From Sipunculus nudus (lineage: Eukaryota > Annelida > Sipuncula > Golfingiida > Sipunculidae): 64,000 nt of DNA. This document shows positions 53,801 through 60,764 of this stretch, piece after piece (position 1 is the stretch's first letter; each line of letters opens with the position of its first letter). A program made the position numbers and the translations under genes. The notes below the pieces were generated by a model. The model was not told the DNA's origin, ran no database searches, and saw nothing but the letters and a program-made list of their open reading frames with translations. The stretch covers positions 31,365,519-31,429,518 of the forward strand of contig CM049306.1 of the NCBI GenBank assembly GCA_026874595.1, written 5' to 3'.

Positions 53801-55828
53801 GTCTTATGTTATTCGCAGTTTTTCGTCCATCATAAGCGAGCTTTTTCTCTCTGCAAACTTTAAAGTTTAAAGTTCAACCTAGGAGTTTATATTAACCAAT
53901 TGTATATGTATTTATGTATCAAATGCCTTAATTATTCATTATTGGTGAAATAATTCAAACAATATTCGGTATTTGATCATTATTCAATTATTGTAAACGA
54001 AGCTTCACTAGAGATAATTGTTGATAAATGGGAATATTCGGATATCTGATGTGTGTTAAGGACAATCCCTAGGGTTTCATTTTGAGCAAGAAAGCACGAG
54101 TCCCATGGTTCACGGCCGGCCCGTTTTGTTCATAACGAAAATAAGTGTTTGCTACATATTAATACGTATGTATATTAATGCCCTGCGCGGGCCGAAAAAT
54201 TAAACCCGCACCCGTCCCGCATCATGCCCTGTCAGCCCGCAGCCCGCCCCGCAATCAAAGAAAAAATTAAGCCCGCCCCGCAGGTACTATGATTCTTTCA
54301 GCCCGCACCCGCCCCACAAAATTTTCTTTTAGCCCGCACCCGCCCCGCCCCGCATTTTTCAAGTTTCCGGCCCGCAGCCCAGCCCGCAAAATAATTAAAA
54401 AAAATTGTTTAGGTCCAAAGGATTACATAATAAGAATTTTTTTACAGCACATATATAAGCCACGCTTATTATTAATATATATGAAATGTTTGATTGGTAT
54501 GAAAAATTAATTTTGATACGTTTTTGCAATCATTCAAACCATAATTCATGAAATATTTTTAAAGACATGTTTGATTGGTTAAATGGATTTAATATATACA
54601 TAATAATTTAACACACCTTAAATATGGTTTAATACTTTACAGTGGAAATAAACCTTTGGTTTATTTAAAAATAGATTTCTTCAAAGTATGTGTACCCAAA
54701 GTTACCCTTAGGAATAATATTGGCTAATCACAAGCAATCAAACTACTGAGATGTGTTGCTGGTTAAAATCTGTTCAGTCATAATCTGCTAATTAGCTGAA
54801 ACTGAGACTAATCAGGTCAAAGGAGAAAAGGAGTAATCTGACCCATGTGGCTTTAGGTTCAGGATGTACATTGAGACAGACTTGACCAGAATGGTGTATC
54901 TTATAGCAGTCATCACCACATTATGCAGTTCCCAAACAGGGATTTGACCAGCCAGTGGTAAATGTCAATTACAATTAGACAGCACATGGAGTTACAATTA
55001 GATAAGGCTTATGCTTTGTGAAGTTCTAGATCAGTTGAGTCACCTACAGAGCCAGCTGTAGCCACACACTGTCTATTACAAGATCACAGGTAATCAGGCC
55101 CTTGCTTCACTCCCAGCCATATTATGTAATATATGAGACCTGACACAAGGACAGGGTTACATTGCATATACAACATGAGGCCAGGTTATTTTATTCAAAG
55201 TTATGACCAGCTCCCATTGCAAGGATAATTGTTAAAAATCTAAAGATCTAATGACACATTTGCATAGTGTTGTTACAGCTGTGAGTCAATAAATTAAAAT
55301 TTTATCAATTTTTTCTTTTCATATTACTATTTTACAACACCTGAAATAATTTTACGCAAAATATCAATGTCCTCAAACGATAGTTTTTTTAAAGTATAAT
55401 TTTATATTCATGTTCACTGAACTGCCAGATCATCAACCCGTAGCCCGCCCCGCCCTGCACAGACTTTATTTCGGCCCTCCCCGCCAAGCACTTTCTTAGA
55501 TGTAGTCCGCCCCGCCCTACAAAGAATCCTATGCGGGGGGGGGGGGGGGGGGGTCCGCGGGGGCCGCGGGCTGCGGGCCCCCGCGGGCTGCGGGTCAAAA
55601 TCCGCCCCGCGCAGGGCCCTAATGTATATACATTTCATTCTACTACAGAAGAATGACCGGGCACTTGTAAAATAAAAAACCTGCATAACAAGATTTAAGA
55701 ATAAAAATGGAACTTATGTTATATCCTCAAACCACAAAAATAGAATTGTGAAGATACCAAATATGTTTAAAATCTATCTAAGGGGGGGGGGGGGGGAGCT
55801 TTAATCACTTACATTCAGATGAACTCAT
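20753..55828 (-). CDS. Amidase-signature family amidase, 12 coding exons (whole gene)
   Basis: This gene encodes a serine hydrolase that cleaves carboxamides by the Ser-cisSer-Lys mechanism of the amidase-signature family. My exon joins, all phase-consistent, are 55828-55813, 52012-51905, 49567-49441, 46545-46373, 45822-45683, 45043-44843, 44551-44480, 37827-37671, 36855-36793, 35603-35473, 34808-34652 and 20946-20753. They total 1539 nt, or 512 residues, which is normal for the family. The catalytic Lys is K106 (AIKDN), the cis-Ser lies in GGSSSG (S181 in my count) and the nucleophile is S205 (AGSIRMP). The K-S and S-S spacings of 75 and 24 equal those of FAAH. The C-terminal [14 protein letters not shown] block is also typical. 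There is no signal peptide or membrane helix, so a cytosolic enzyme is likely. It resembles bacterial and fungal single-domain amidases more than FAAH; the substrate is unknown. Confidence is high for the family and for exons 3-12, lower for exon 1. Confidence 0.93.
21045..22756. repeat. 38-bp minisatellite, array 1
   Basis: There are about 45 diverged copies of a unit of about 38 bp containing GGCAAGTCGAATTC and TTGGATAAGTAGGTAAAC. Units vary by point changes and small indels. On the minus strand the consensus has no stop in any of three frames, so long repeat-peptide frames appear ([32 protein letters not shown]) with a period of 38 residues. It lies in the last intron of the amidase, on its sense strand, and I do not regard the frames as genes. 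Confidence 0.95.
22757..24811. mobile_element. Insertion between the two minisatellite arrays, with an internal duplication
   Basis: About 2 kb of unrelated sequence splits the 38-bp array. Within it, 23590-23990 and 24280-24660 are diverged direct copies (shared ATTATGTTTTGGCCCATAAC, ATATCTCGAAGGAACGAAGT, GACCCAATTTTCG). It ends with a GACGGACGG tract (24712-24760) and a CTATAGCTCAG...CTGAGCTA inverted end. That kind of tail is common in bivalve dispersed repeats (recalled knowledge). No coding sequence is seen. Confidence 0.55.
24812..27785. repeat. 38-bp minisatellite, array 2, with higher-order units
   Basis: This is the same unit as array 1, with about 75 copies. A larger block of variant units (GAAAATTCATTGTTGG, GATAGGTAGATACGGCAAG, AAATGCTTTGTTGG) recurs starting near 25597, 26012 and 26498, so higher-order repeats of about 415 and 487 bp exist. 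All minus-strand frames are open over long spans for the same reason as in array 1. Confidence 0.95.
28480..30260 (-). pseudogene. CR1/jockey-like LINE reverse transcriptase remnant
   Basis: Minus-strand fragments in order are [20 protein letters not shown] (30251 down), a region like [10 protein letters not shown], an RT stretch with [20 protein letters not shown] and W next to it (about 29400-29250), [17 protein letters not shown] (28916 down), and [20 protein letters not shown] with [14 protein letters not shown] (28722-28489). This is the domain order of CR1/jockey-type RTs, ending in the typical LEAARIVTG and SF.P..I..WN.L blocks. Many stops and frame breaks and no intact catalytic motif show a dead copy within the amidase last intron. 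Confidence 0.82.
30261..34651. other. Last amidase intron, part next to exon 11
   Basis: No gene is seen. The 5' part of the CR1-like element may extend to about 30900. A (TA)n tract lies at about 32570-32600. Confidence 0.5.
34652..34808 (-). CDS. Amidase exon 11
   Basis: The 157-nt exon encodes [20 protein letters not shown], then [20 protein letters not shown] and PTKELPAA. The YDVLVMPT strand is characteristic of amidase-signature enzymes. The acceptor is TTTTTTTTATCAAACAG and the donor GCTGCTG/GTAAGT. Confidence 0.96.
35473..35603 (-). CDS. Amidase exon 10
   Basis: The 131-nt exon encodes [20 protein letters not shown] and a helical stretch ending [11 protein letters not shown]. The donor is ATGAAA/GTAAGG. 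Joining to exon 11 gives [16 protein letters not shown], the expected layout ahead of the YD.L..PT strand. Confidence 0.92.
35870..36145. repeat. Probable dispersed short repeat (MITE-like)
   Basis: The segment has related phrases about a gapped axis (AAGTGGAACCCCACAAATAC, GACTAACCAAAGTGGTCG, GGTGGTCGCAACTGCGGG, GCGTTCCACTGTAT). Its ends carry GTGGAAC and GTTCCAC in opposite orientation. It lies in intron 9 and has no coding capacity. Confidence 0.35.
36793..36855 (-). CDS. Amidase exon 9
   Basis: The 63-nt exon encodes [20 protein letters not shown] plus the split Ala-Gly. It is bounded by TTATTATAG and GCTG/GTACGG. It is too short to stand out on its own, but both phases fit and the W...E pattern fits the loop that follows the H(K/R)D element in related amidases. 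Confidence 0.85.
37671..37827 (-). CDS. Amidase exon 8 (3' end uncertain)
   Basis: The exon starts after TTGGTTACAG and encodes [20 protein letters not shown] and the helix up to [15 protein letters not shown]. Two donors keep the phase needed by exon 9: GATG/GTATAC (end 37671, giving HKD-AAATVW) and TATA/GTATTT (end 37659, adding GIPY). The first matches the donor consensus and the spacing of family members better, so I chose it. Confidence 0.88.
38060..38290. repeat. Tandem repeat, about 57-bp units, four diverged copies
   Basis: Units start with variants of CTGAAGAATGTTGCCTGGA and contain TAGGTCTGGAGTTTCAGG. They lie in intron 7, and divergence between units is high. Confidence 0.75.
39591..39985 (+). 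repeat. Left terminal inverted repeat of the TTAA transposon
   Basis: It aligns with the reverse complement of 44405-44035. Shared stretches are GGGTCGCCGGTT, GATGTGTTG, AGGGTGTTT, AAACTAACT, CTGCCACAGGCCT, CCCCAGCCCTCACCTGGGTC and GAGCATACAACTGATAAGC. The copies are diverged by substitutions and indels. Confidence 0.88.
40942..41571 (+). pseudogene. THAP-domain protein of the transposon, two exons, prematurely stopped
   Basis: Exon 1 (40942-40954) encodes MSQA and ends GCTG/GTGAGT; exon 2 starts at 41300 after AACTTTCAG. The 94-residue product has the THAP zinc-finger pattern: C15-x3-C19 (CCVPECTK), C68-x2-H71 (KICSRHF), then VFKPGVIP, matching the AVPTIF-type box. THAP domains bind DNA, including transposon ends. 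A TAA follows directly after GVIP, although plus-strand sequence similar to coding ([17 protein letters not shown]) continues to about 41690, so the rest of a transposase appears lost to stops and frameshifts. The usual tryptophan between the Cys pair and the Cys-His pair is not visible. Confidence 0.82.
42489..44020 (-). CDS. Unrecognised two-exon open frame in the transposon
   Basis: Exon 1 (open from 44020 to 43883) reads [20 protein letters not shown] and then [16 protein letters not shown], with a CAG/GTAGG donor. Exon 2 (42740-42489, acceptor ATAATTCAG) continues in phase with [20 protein letters not shown] and [20 protein letters not shown] before a stop. The protein-like composition and phase match support a real frame. 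No ATG is visible in exon 1 (an upstream TGA lies at 44021-44023), so either the start lies in another exon or it is a remnant. I do not recognise the family. It points toward the THAP gene, with its 5' end next to the right inverted repeat. Confidence 0.45.
42909..42952. repeat. (TA)n microsatellite
   Basis: A TA run of about 44 bp inside the TTAA transposon. Confidence 0.95.
44035..44405 (-). repeat. Right terminal inverted repeat of the TTAA transposon
   Basis: This is the partner of the left repeat, matching in inverse orientation over nearly its full length. Short open frames here are by-products. Confidence 0.88.
44480..44551 (-). CDS. Amidase exon 7
   Basis: The 72-nt, 24-codon phase-0 exon encodes [14 protein letters not shown] and ends EYSQM. 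The acceptor is TTTGTAG and the donor CAGATG/GTAAAT. Only about 74 bp downstream of the donor the intron is entered by the TTAA-flanked transposon. Confidence 0.93.
44843..45043 (-). CDS. Amidase exon 6, carries the nucleophile serine
   Basis: The 201-nt phase-0 exon encodes [20 protein letters not shown], where S205 is the nucleophile and GGD lines the oxyanion region. [18 protein letters not shown] and a long helix ending LALLLE follow. Its donor reads GAG/GCAAGT, a GC instead of GT. The join [16 protein letters not shown] to exon 7 reproduces the conserved family sequence, so the GC donor is very probably used. The acceptor GGTTTAAG has a poor pyrimidine tract. Confidence 0.96.
45683..45822 (-). 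CDS. Amidase exon 5, carries the cis-serine
   Basis: The 140-nt exon starts after TTTAAACAG and ends at GCTGTGCTG/GTAATA. It encodes [19 protein letters not shown], then [20 protein letters not shown]. The GGSSSG run at residues 179-184 holds the cis-Ser of the triad. A Cys follows this run where Ser is more usual in related enzymes. Confidence 0.96.
46373..46545 (-). CDS. Amidase exon 4, carries the catalytic lysine
   Basis: The 173-nt exon starts after TAACAG and ends at GATGCAG/GTGTGC. It encodes [17 protein letters not shown], then [15 protein letters not shown], where K106 is the general base of the triad, and [20 protein letters not shown]. It joins exon 5 in phase 1 to give DAGGTITGK. 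Confidence 0.97.
46546..49440. other. Intron 3 of the amidase
   Basis: No gene is seen. It contains (TA)n-rich sequence at 46966-47040 and the tandem duplication listed separately. An open frame at 49378-49572 on plus is the antisense of exon 3. Confidence 0.6.
47177..47960. repeat. Tandem duplication of about 390 bp
   Basis: The sequence from TGCATGCTTGTTGATCTCT at 47177 is repeated from about 47567. Shared parts include a (CT)n tract, TATCTCTGGAT, TTTTCAAATTCAAA and GATATTTATCT. Both copies end near TTGGCTCT. It is non-coding, within intron 3. Confidence 0.8.
49441..49567 (-). CDS. Amidase exon 3
   Basis: The 127-nt exon encodes [18 protein letters not shown] and then the proline-rich [20 protein letters not shown]. 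This linker before the catalytic Lys is diagnostic of this amidase subgroup. The donor is GCCTG/GTATGT; the split codon makes Trp84 with exon 4. The acceptor TATTCAAG has only a modest pyrimidine tract. Confidence 0.93.
49568..51904. other. Intron 2 of the amidase
   Basis: No gene is supported. A (TA)n(TG)n compound microsatellite lies at 50801-50871. A hydrophobic open frame at 50190-50468 on minus has no recognisable domain. Confidence 0.5.
50801..50871. repeat. (TA)n(TG)n compound microsatellite
   Basis: A TA run passes directly into a TG run, about 70 bp in total. Confidence 0.95.
51905..52012 (-). CDS. Amidase exon 2
   Basis: The 108-nt exon has an acceptor TTTTTTTAG and a donor CAGG/GTCAGT. 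It encodes [18 protein letters not shown] and the following charged helix up to ELKSYQ, the N-terminal region (KPTLxxLAxxxxxLGF) that precedes the amidase core in this subgroup. It enters and leaves in phase 1, matching exons 1 and 3. Confidence 0.88.
52013..54178. other. Intron 1 of the amidase, part next to exon 2
   Basis: I find no gene here. Includes a G-run at 52475-52490. Short overlapping frames at 53296-53720 lack recognisable protein features. Confidence 0.5.
54179..55620. mobile_element. Non-autonomous hAT-like element with GC-rich ends
   Basis: The left end reads GCCCTGCGCGGGCCGAA and the right end, inverted, GCCCTGCGCGGGGCGGA. Multiple GCCCGC/CCCGCCCCGC subterminal motifs occupy 54190-54390 and 55430-55610. 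This style of inverted end with clustered subterminal motifs is typical of hAT elements. The interior (54400-55400) is AT-rich without a transposase. Flanks share TAATG, but a full 8-bp target duplication is not intact. The corresponding place in copy A (about 1010-1060) lacks the element. Confidence 0.65.
55813..55828 (-). CDS. Amidase exon 1 (start codon exon)
   Basis: These 16 nt read MSSSE plus one base, followed by a consensus GTAAGT donor. The single leftover base joins the phase of exon 2 to make Ser6. Upstream, a pyrimidine-rich CTTTTCTTTCAG ends at 55857, so the exon probably begins at 55856 with 28 nt of 5' UTR and is preceded by a non-coding exon I cannot place. The same exon recurs identically at 1238-1253. 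The call rests on that conservation, the splice sites and the phase, not on protein similarity. Confidence 0.62.
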
Positions 55829-55909
55829 GATGAACGTGCGTCGCTTGTGTCTAGTTCTGAAAGAAAAGTCATATTTATTTTTAGCCTCAAAGTCTACATA
55901 TTAAACTTC

Positions 55910-56500
55910 CATATAAAGTTAAGAAGAAAAAAGAACCTATCCATGGGCACAAATCGTAACAACTTGACCTGGAATCGTTTTACTTTACACACAAAGGGTC
56001 CATAAAAGTCTTCTTGGAAACCTGAAAAGGTCTCTGTTCCCCATATTCTTAAAGCTATGAGGCTCTGAAGTACCCCCTAGAATAATGAAAAATTTGATAC
56101 AAAAGATCAAGTATCTAAACAACTAAAGCATTGAGGACCATGATTCTTTGCATGGATATTGATCAGTAAGTATTTCATCAGTTTTTCCAGACTGGTGGCG
56201 CCATCTGTATTTTTTTCTTTTTTTTTACGATTTCCCCCCATTTTTGAGACCTTAAAAGATGCAGTCATCTGTGAACAGGGCACGAATCGTGACGACTGGA
56301 CCTAGAATCTTCTGCCCTGACATGCAGGGAGGCCCATGAAAAGTCGCCATGGAAACACGGAATTAGGTCCCTGTTACCCATATTCTTAAGCTATGAGGCT
56401 CTAAAGTACAGAATAATGAAATATTTGATACAAATGCTCCAAATGCTCAAGTATATGAATAACTAATTTATTGATCACCATGATTATTTTTAGCATGGAC
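55910..56500. repeat. Tandem duplication of about 340 bp
   Basis: Blocks at 55940-56160 and 56270-56500 are diverged direct copies (CCCATATTCTTAA, GCTATGAGGCTCT, GGGCACRAATCGT, GATACAAA). This is in the 5' region of the amidase, between exon 1 and any upstream non-coding exon. Confidence 0.75.
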
Positions 56501-56513
56501 GGACGGACTTCCA

Positions 56514-56516
<3 letters not shown>

Positions 56517-56557
<41 letters not shown>

Positions 56558-56595
56558 CGCTAGTTTAAATCATATAACAGATTTTAAGAAAAACG

Positions 56596-56642
<47 letters not shown>

Positions 56643-56688
56643 CGTAAGTAGCTTTTTTAAAATCTGTTATATGATTTAAACTTGCGAG
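56517..56688. repeat. (TA)n tracts with a 37-bp inverted repeat
   Basis: Two TA runs (56517-56553 and 56601-56640) alternate with inverted arms at 56558-56595 and 56652-56688, each containing GTTTAAATCATATAACAGAT in opposite orientation. The second TA run forms the loop, so the segment could fold into a large hairpin. It may be a small palindromic element. Confidence 0.8.
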
Positions 56689-57460
56689 TAAATTGTATTA
56701 TATTACCAAACACTAAACTCCGTGGACTGCTGGAAATTGATATTATGATGCCTAGAAATTTCATTAAATTTTAGCTTGATTTCGTTAAATTGTTTACATA
56801 TCTCTCTATATTAATGGGAATTTTGTATGCCCTAATTGTTAAAGTGTGAATCCAAACCTTCTTGCCCTGAAGGGTTAGTAGACTGACCTTCATGATCTAA
56901 CTGATGCATGTAAACCTTCACAAATCTCCATTGAGCCGGGAAGTACTTCAGCAATTACGTCGTTACAAGATTTAAGGTTGAAACGATGATGAAGTGGCTT
57001 GACAGAATATGGTATTAATCGCACATAGATTATGCAAACAAATAACCTTATAAACAATTATATAGAAACGACCTTTTGGGGAACGACTTAAATTTCAGTG
57101 TACAATAGGATGGAATAATGTACTTTGAAAATTTTGCATTATGTAATTTTTCACACAGGATTATATCGCCATAATCAGAGTGTTTGCGGGGTCCCTAAAG
57201 AGGACACCATTGAACAGATGTGTTGTTTAATTAAATTAGAACGTAATGAAATCAGGAGCTGAAAAGCCCTTACTGTGGATGATTTGCAACAGCATGCATC
57301 TGCGAATAGAAAACTGTTAACGAAATTAATAGAATAAACTATAAATTAATTAAGTTTTAACTGAATGAATGTTTATGGTTAACCACACTCATGCAACCGA
57401 ATCACATAGTTATTATTTTATTATTATTATTAAAAATTTATAAAGTTTTGGCTATGCTAG

Positions 57461-57907
57461 TTGTTCTATATAATTCAAGTGTGGAACAAACATTTAATTA
57501 TTGACACAAACCGCTACAAAGATTATGTTGAATTTTTAATGAAAATTTACATTAAAAAGGGAGTCTTTGTATCCAAACAGACAGGAAGGGGCATTGGTAA
57601 AGTTGGTTGTGTGTTAAAATGGGAAAGATTACCCTTAATATACCTTCATATCCTAACAGTCAGGACAGGAAGGCGTGTTGTAAGGACAAAAAGTATGTCA
57701 GGGAAGAATATGTGTCTTCATCTCCAAACTGTCCTTGAAAGGAGGGCTTTCATTTTTTATGCGTTTGACTTAAACTGTATTAGGAGTACTACCATTTACA
57801 TGGACTGGGCGTTTCTCCTCCTTATCGTTATCCTAACTTGTGACATTAGTTATAACGAATGTCTTTTAAAAACTCTCGGCCAAGGTGAATGCACTCAACT
57901 CATTTAA
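57461..57907 (+). other. 148-codon open frame, probably chance
   Basis: This is one of the longer open frames outside the repeats, beginning MFYIIQVWNKHLIIDTNRYK. I recognise no domain, composition is unremarkable, and it lies in the block inserted into copy B. There are no supporting splice or neighbour clues. Confidence 0.12.
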
Positions 57908-57909
57908 GG

Positions 57910-59810
57910 ATTTATGATCCCGTCAAGACAAATGGAAATTGAATCGCTTTCACGGCTCCCTAGGAGAAATATTGAGATCTTTTGTCGGGCACTTTTGAAA
58001 ATTTCCAAACCTAGTCAGGACGACATGGTAGACCAGACGACTACGTACAATCAGTAATCCTGATGATCCCAGAGCGATCTTACAGTGTTCAGCCGGGTGA
58101 TTCCTTGGAAATTAGATCCATGCTAATGGTACTTTCAGCTGAATTTGTGGACCACAGGTTACATTTACACGTTGAATAGGGTGGCACACAGGACCACTTA
58201 CTAACGTGATCTCTTAAAGAACGTTTTACATGTCAAGCATACACATTACATGCTTACTACTCTTGGTTCAGACTTAAAGTTGTTTTATTATTGCCTGCAG
58301 TACGATTCATGCCCATCTTCTGCACACATTGACATATGAATGATAACATCGCTAACAAATACAACAGGTCGAGCTGTCTGAGAATCAGGCGGCGGACTAT
58401 CAGCTGCAACATTTTAAGCTGAAGGAATGCAGTGAAATTGGAATGACACTCATCAATGACAGGACTCATATTTCTATGGTCAATGGCGTCTGTATAACCC
58501 TTATAAAAGACAGTGTTTGCTGTCTCTTGGGATATTACGAACCCAAAAGCTTCAATATAATACTAAAACATGAATTAAACCATCTCTACATTGATTGAAA
58601 CAAAATTCACAAAATGTGTAAATTTTGCATCTTAACATATCGCAACTACCTCGTGATGACCTCCCAGTACTACATCCTGATGAAGTCCTTGCATTTAAGT
58701 GATACACATAACGGTGTAGGCACAGCTTAGTTTCCGTTGTTTAGACTCGCAGTGAGAACACGCACATATGTAGAAGCTCACAGCTAAATTTTAGACCATT
58801 CTCAGGTTTGCAGATCAAGGGAAAGAAAGCAATAATTCGTTACTGGAAATTGGGTATGTTTGTAAGAAAACAAACAGGAATACTTCAATGTCATGCCAAG
58901 TTTAAAAGATAAGCTTTACCTGATATAATTGCATATTATCATCTTGCATGTCTCACTGATTTATACAAACGGAAAAAAACTTAAAGAGGAATATATGAGA
59001 CAACAGTAGGACACTTTATGTTTATGCCGTTATACTAGCAGATTATTTTCCTGTATAGAAGAAACAAAATATCATACATTGGTGCTGCCAGTGTTCAGCT
59101 CCCTGATCCTTCCGGGCTGCAGCGTATGCTAAGAGAAAAGAAGAACAAGTCGTTAGATAAATTGTCTAAATAACAGCCAAGACAGTCTCGAAGGATCCAG
59201 ACCTGCAGGCTATCTTCATCATCTTGATAACGTAAAAATTCAGTACAAATTTTGTTAGAGTTTTCATTGACTTTACTAGTGATAATTCTTTTGTGCTTTC
59301 AGCTTTCTCTGGCACCCTTTGTTTAATAAAATTTCTCTTTATGCAATCTTTTTTTAAACATGCAAAATACTTATGAAACTTGATTACATATCACTCCCTT
59401 TATCAAGTAATCACACACTGTAATATTTATTCAATAAAGTCGTGTAAAATTCCAGAATATTTTTAGATATAGATAGAGCAAGACAGGAGACATTTTTTTT
59501 CTCCAGGGGTAGCTCTCGTAAAACATACAATTTCAAATGATTAACTGTCGGTCCTTTTTTTACTCTAATGTACATAGCTTCAAGGGATTTATAACTTTGC
59601 ATCGCGTGTACATGATGACAAATTATTTTAAAATAAATCTAGTAAATATTTTTTATAAATACGGGTAAGTAATACAGTTATAAAAAAGTGCATTATGTAA
59701 GCAAATGAATTATTTAAAGACAAAAATCTCATACTCAAAATTAATGTCAGCTCATTGGTAAGGAACCTATAACCATTTTACCAACGTTATATAATAAAAT
59801 TTATTATAGA
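57910..59810. other. Part of the block inserted into copy B, no gene recognised
   Basis: No coding sequence is supported. A strong acceptor-like CTTTTCTCTTAG on minus ends near 59128 and is followed by a short open stretch, but no companion exon was found. Confidence 0.4.
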
Positions 59811-60291
59811 TGTGTCTGTTTTATTTTCGCAAGGATGTTCCATGTGTTGTTGACTTTTGGTTCGTGTAGCACGCGTAGCTCGTTGCCATAACTGCATCGC
59901 TTGGCCGAGCCGGGCTGGCCCACGTGTGAACCCTGACACGGCGTTCTCTGTTCGAGATGTTTCCTGTAGCCTGTGTATAATATATTGTTCTTTTCGATTG
60001 TTCGTGAAAGAGAATTTTCTAGAGGTTTCGGATGAAAGGTTATAAATAGGGGCAGTGTTTGTAGAGCCGAGAGAGGGGAGAGAAAAATTCCCGTGGACAC
60101 GGAAGCATGTTAGTCAGTTGTGGGACCTATCGAATTATCCAGTAATTTAAGAGATTCTACTATTACTAACTCTATACTATTTAGTGCTGCTTGTTTCAAG
60201 TTTGCTTTTGGGATTACGACAAGAGCTTTACTTTGGACTATTTGAACTGTTCACGTGGATTATTGGTTTTAAAGGACTTGTCGCTGTGACA
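59811..60291 (+). repeat. 5' LTR
   Basis: It starts TGTGTCTG and ends CTGTGACA, so it has TG...CA ends, and is about 481 bp. A TATA box (TATAAATAGGGGC) lies at 60041-60053 and would drive the element's RNA. The boundaries are inferred from the ends and the primer site, because no second LTR is available for comparison. Confidence 0.55.
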
Positions 60292-60292
60292 G

Positions 60293-60306
60293 TGGTGGCA
60301 TCCAGG
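60293..60306 (+). promoter_or_regulatory. Primer-binding site
   Basis: TGGTGGCATCCAGG lies one base after the LTR end. Its complement ends in CCACCA, as expected for pairing with a tRNA 3' end. The tRNA is not identified. Confidence 0.5.
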
Positions 60307-60504
60307 TACTGTAAACTTTATTTAGATACTTGTATTGATTTGCTGTTATACTGTTGTTGTACTGTGTAATTGTATTGATTTTGTGTATTGTAATGTTAGG
60401 GTTGTTTTAAGAATAAATTAAAGTTATTTGTTAACAAAAAAAAAAACAAAAAAAAAAACACTGACTTCTTTATTCATTCGCCTAGACATTTCACGCTGCC
60501 TAGT

Positions 60505-60605
60505 GTTACAGAATCTGATTTTTTTATTTCCATGACAAAGTTTATGTTCGTCACGCATCCATGATCTGTTGATATTAAGTTCCGTAACATAATTTGGATG
60601 CTCGT
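60505..60605. repeat. Direct repeat flanking the gag segment, copy 1
   Basis: This copy matches 62125-62215 over about 95 bp at roughly 80 percent (shared TCTGATTTTTTT, AAATTTATGTTCTTTACG-like, GTTCCGTAACA). The minus strand is open through both (TELNINRSWMRDEHKLCH against TEPDINGSRIRKEHKFCN). Confidence 0.7.
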
Positions 60606-60764
60606 ACGGAATGCTTAATAGTTTTGAAAATTTATTAGGCCTTGACCTGGACACATTGTTTTATCATACATTGTTTACAAGATTACGTATTTACAATACA
60701 TTGATTACATGATTTATCTCAATTGTTTTTTTTTGTTATTGTTCTTAACAAGGCAGATTTCAAA

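Noticed and set aside
57461-57907. 148-codon open frame as a gene
   Set aside because: No recognisable domain, lies in inserted DNA, length within chance expectation for a 64 kb window.
59085-59130. Short minus-strand exon after a strong CTTTTCTCTTAG acceptor
   Set aside because: No upstream or downstream partner exon and no recognisable protein; it may be a chance acceptor.
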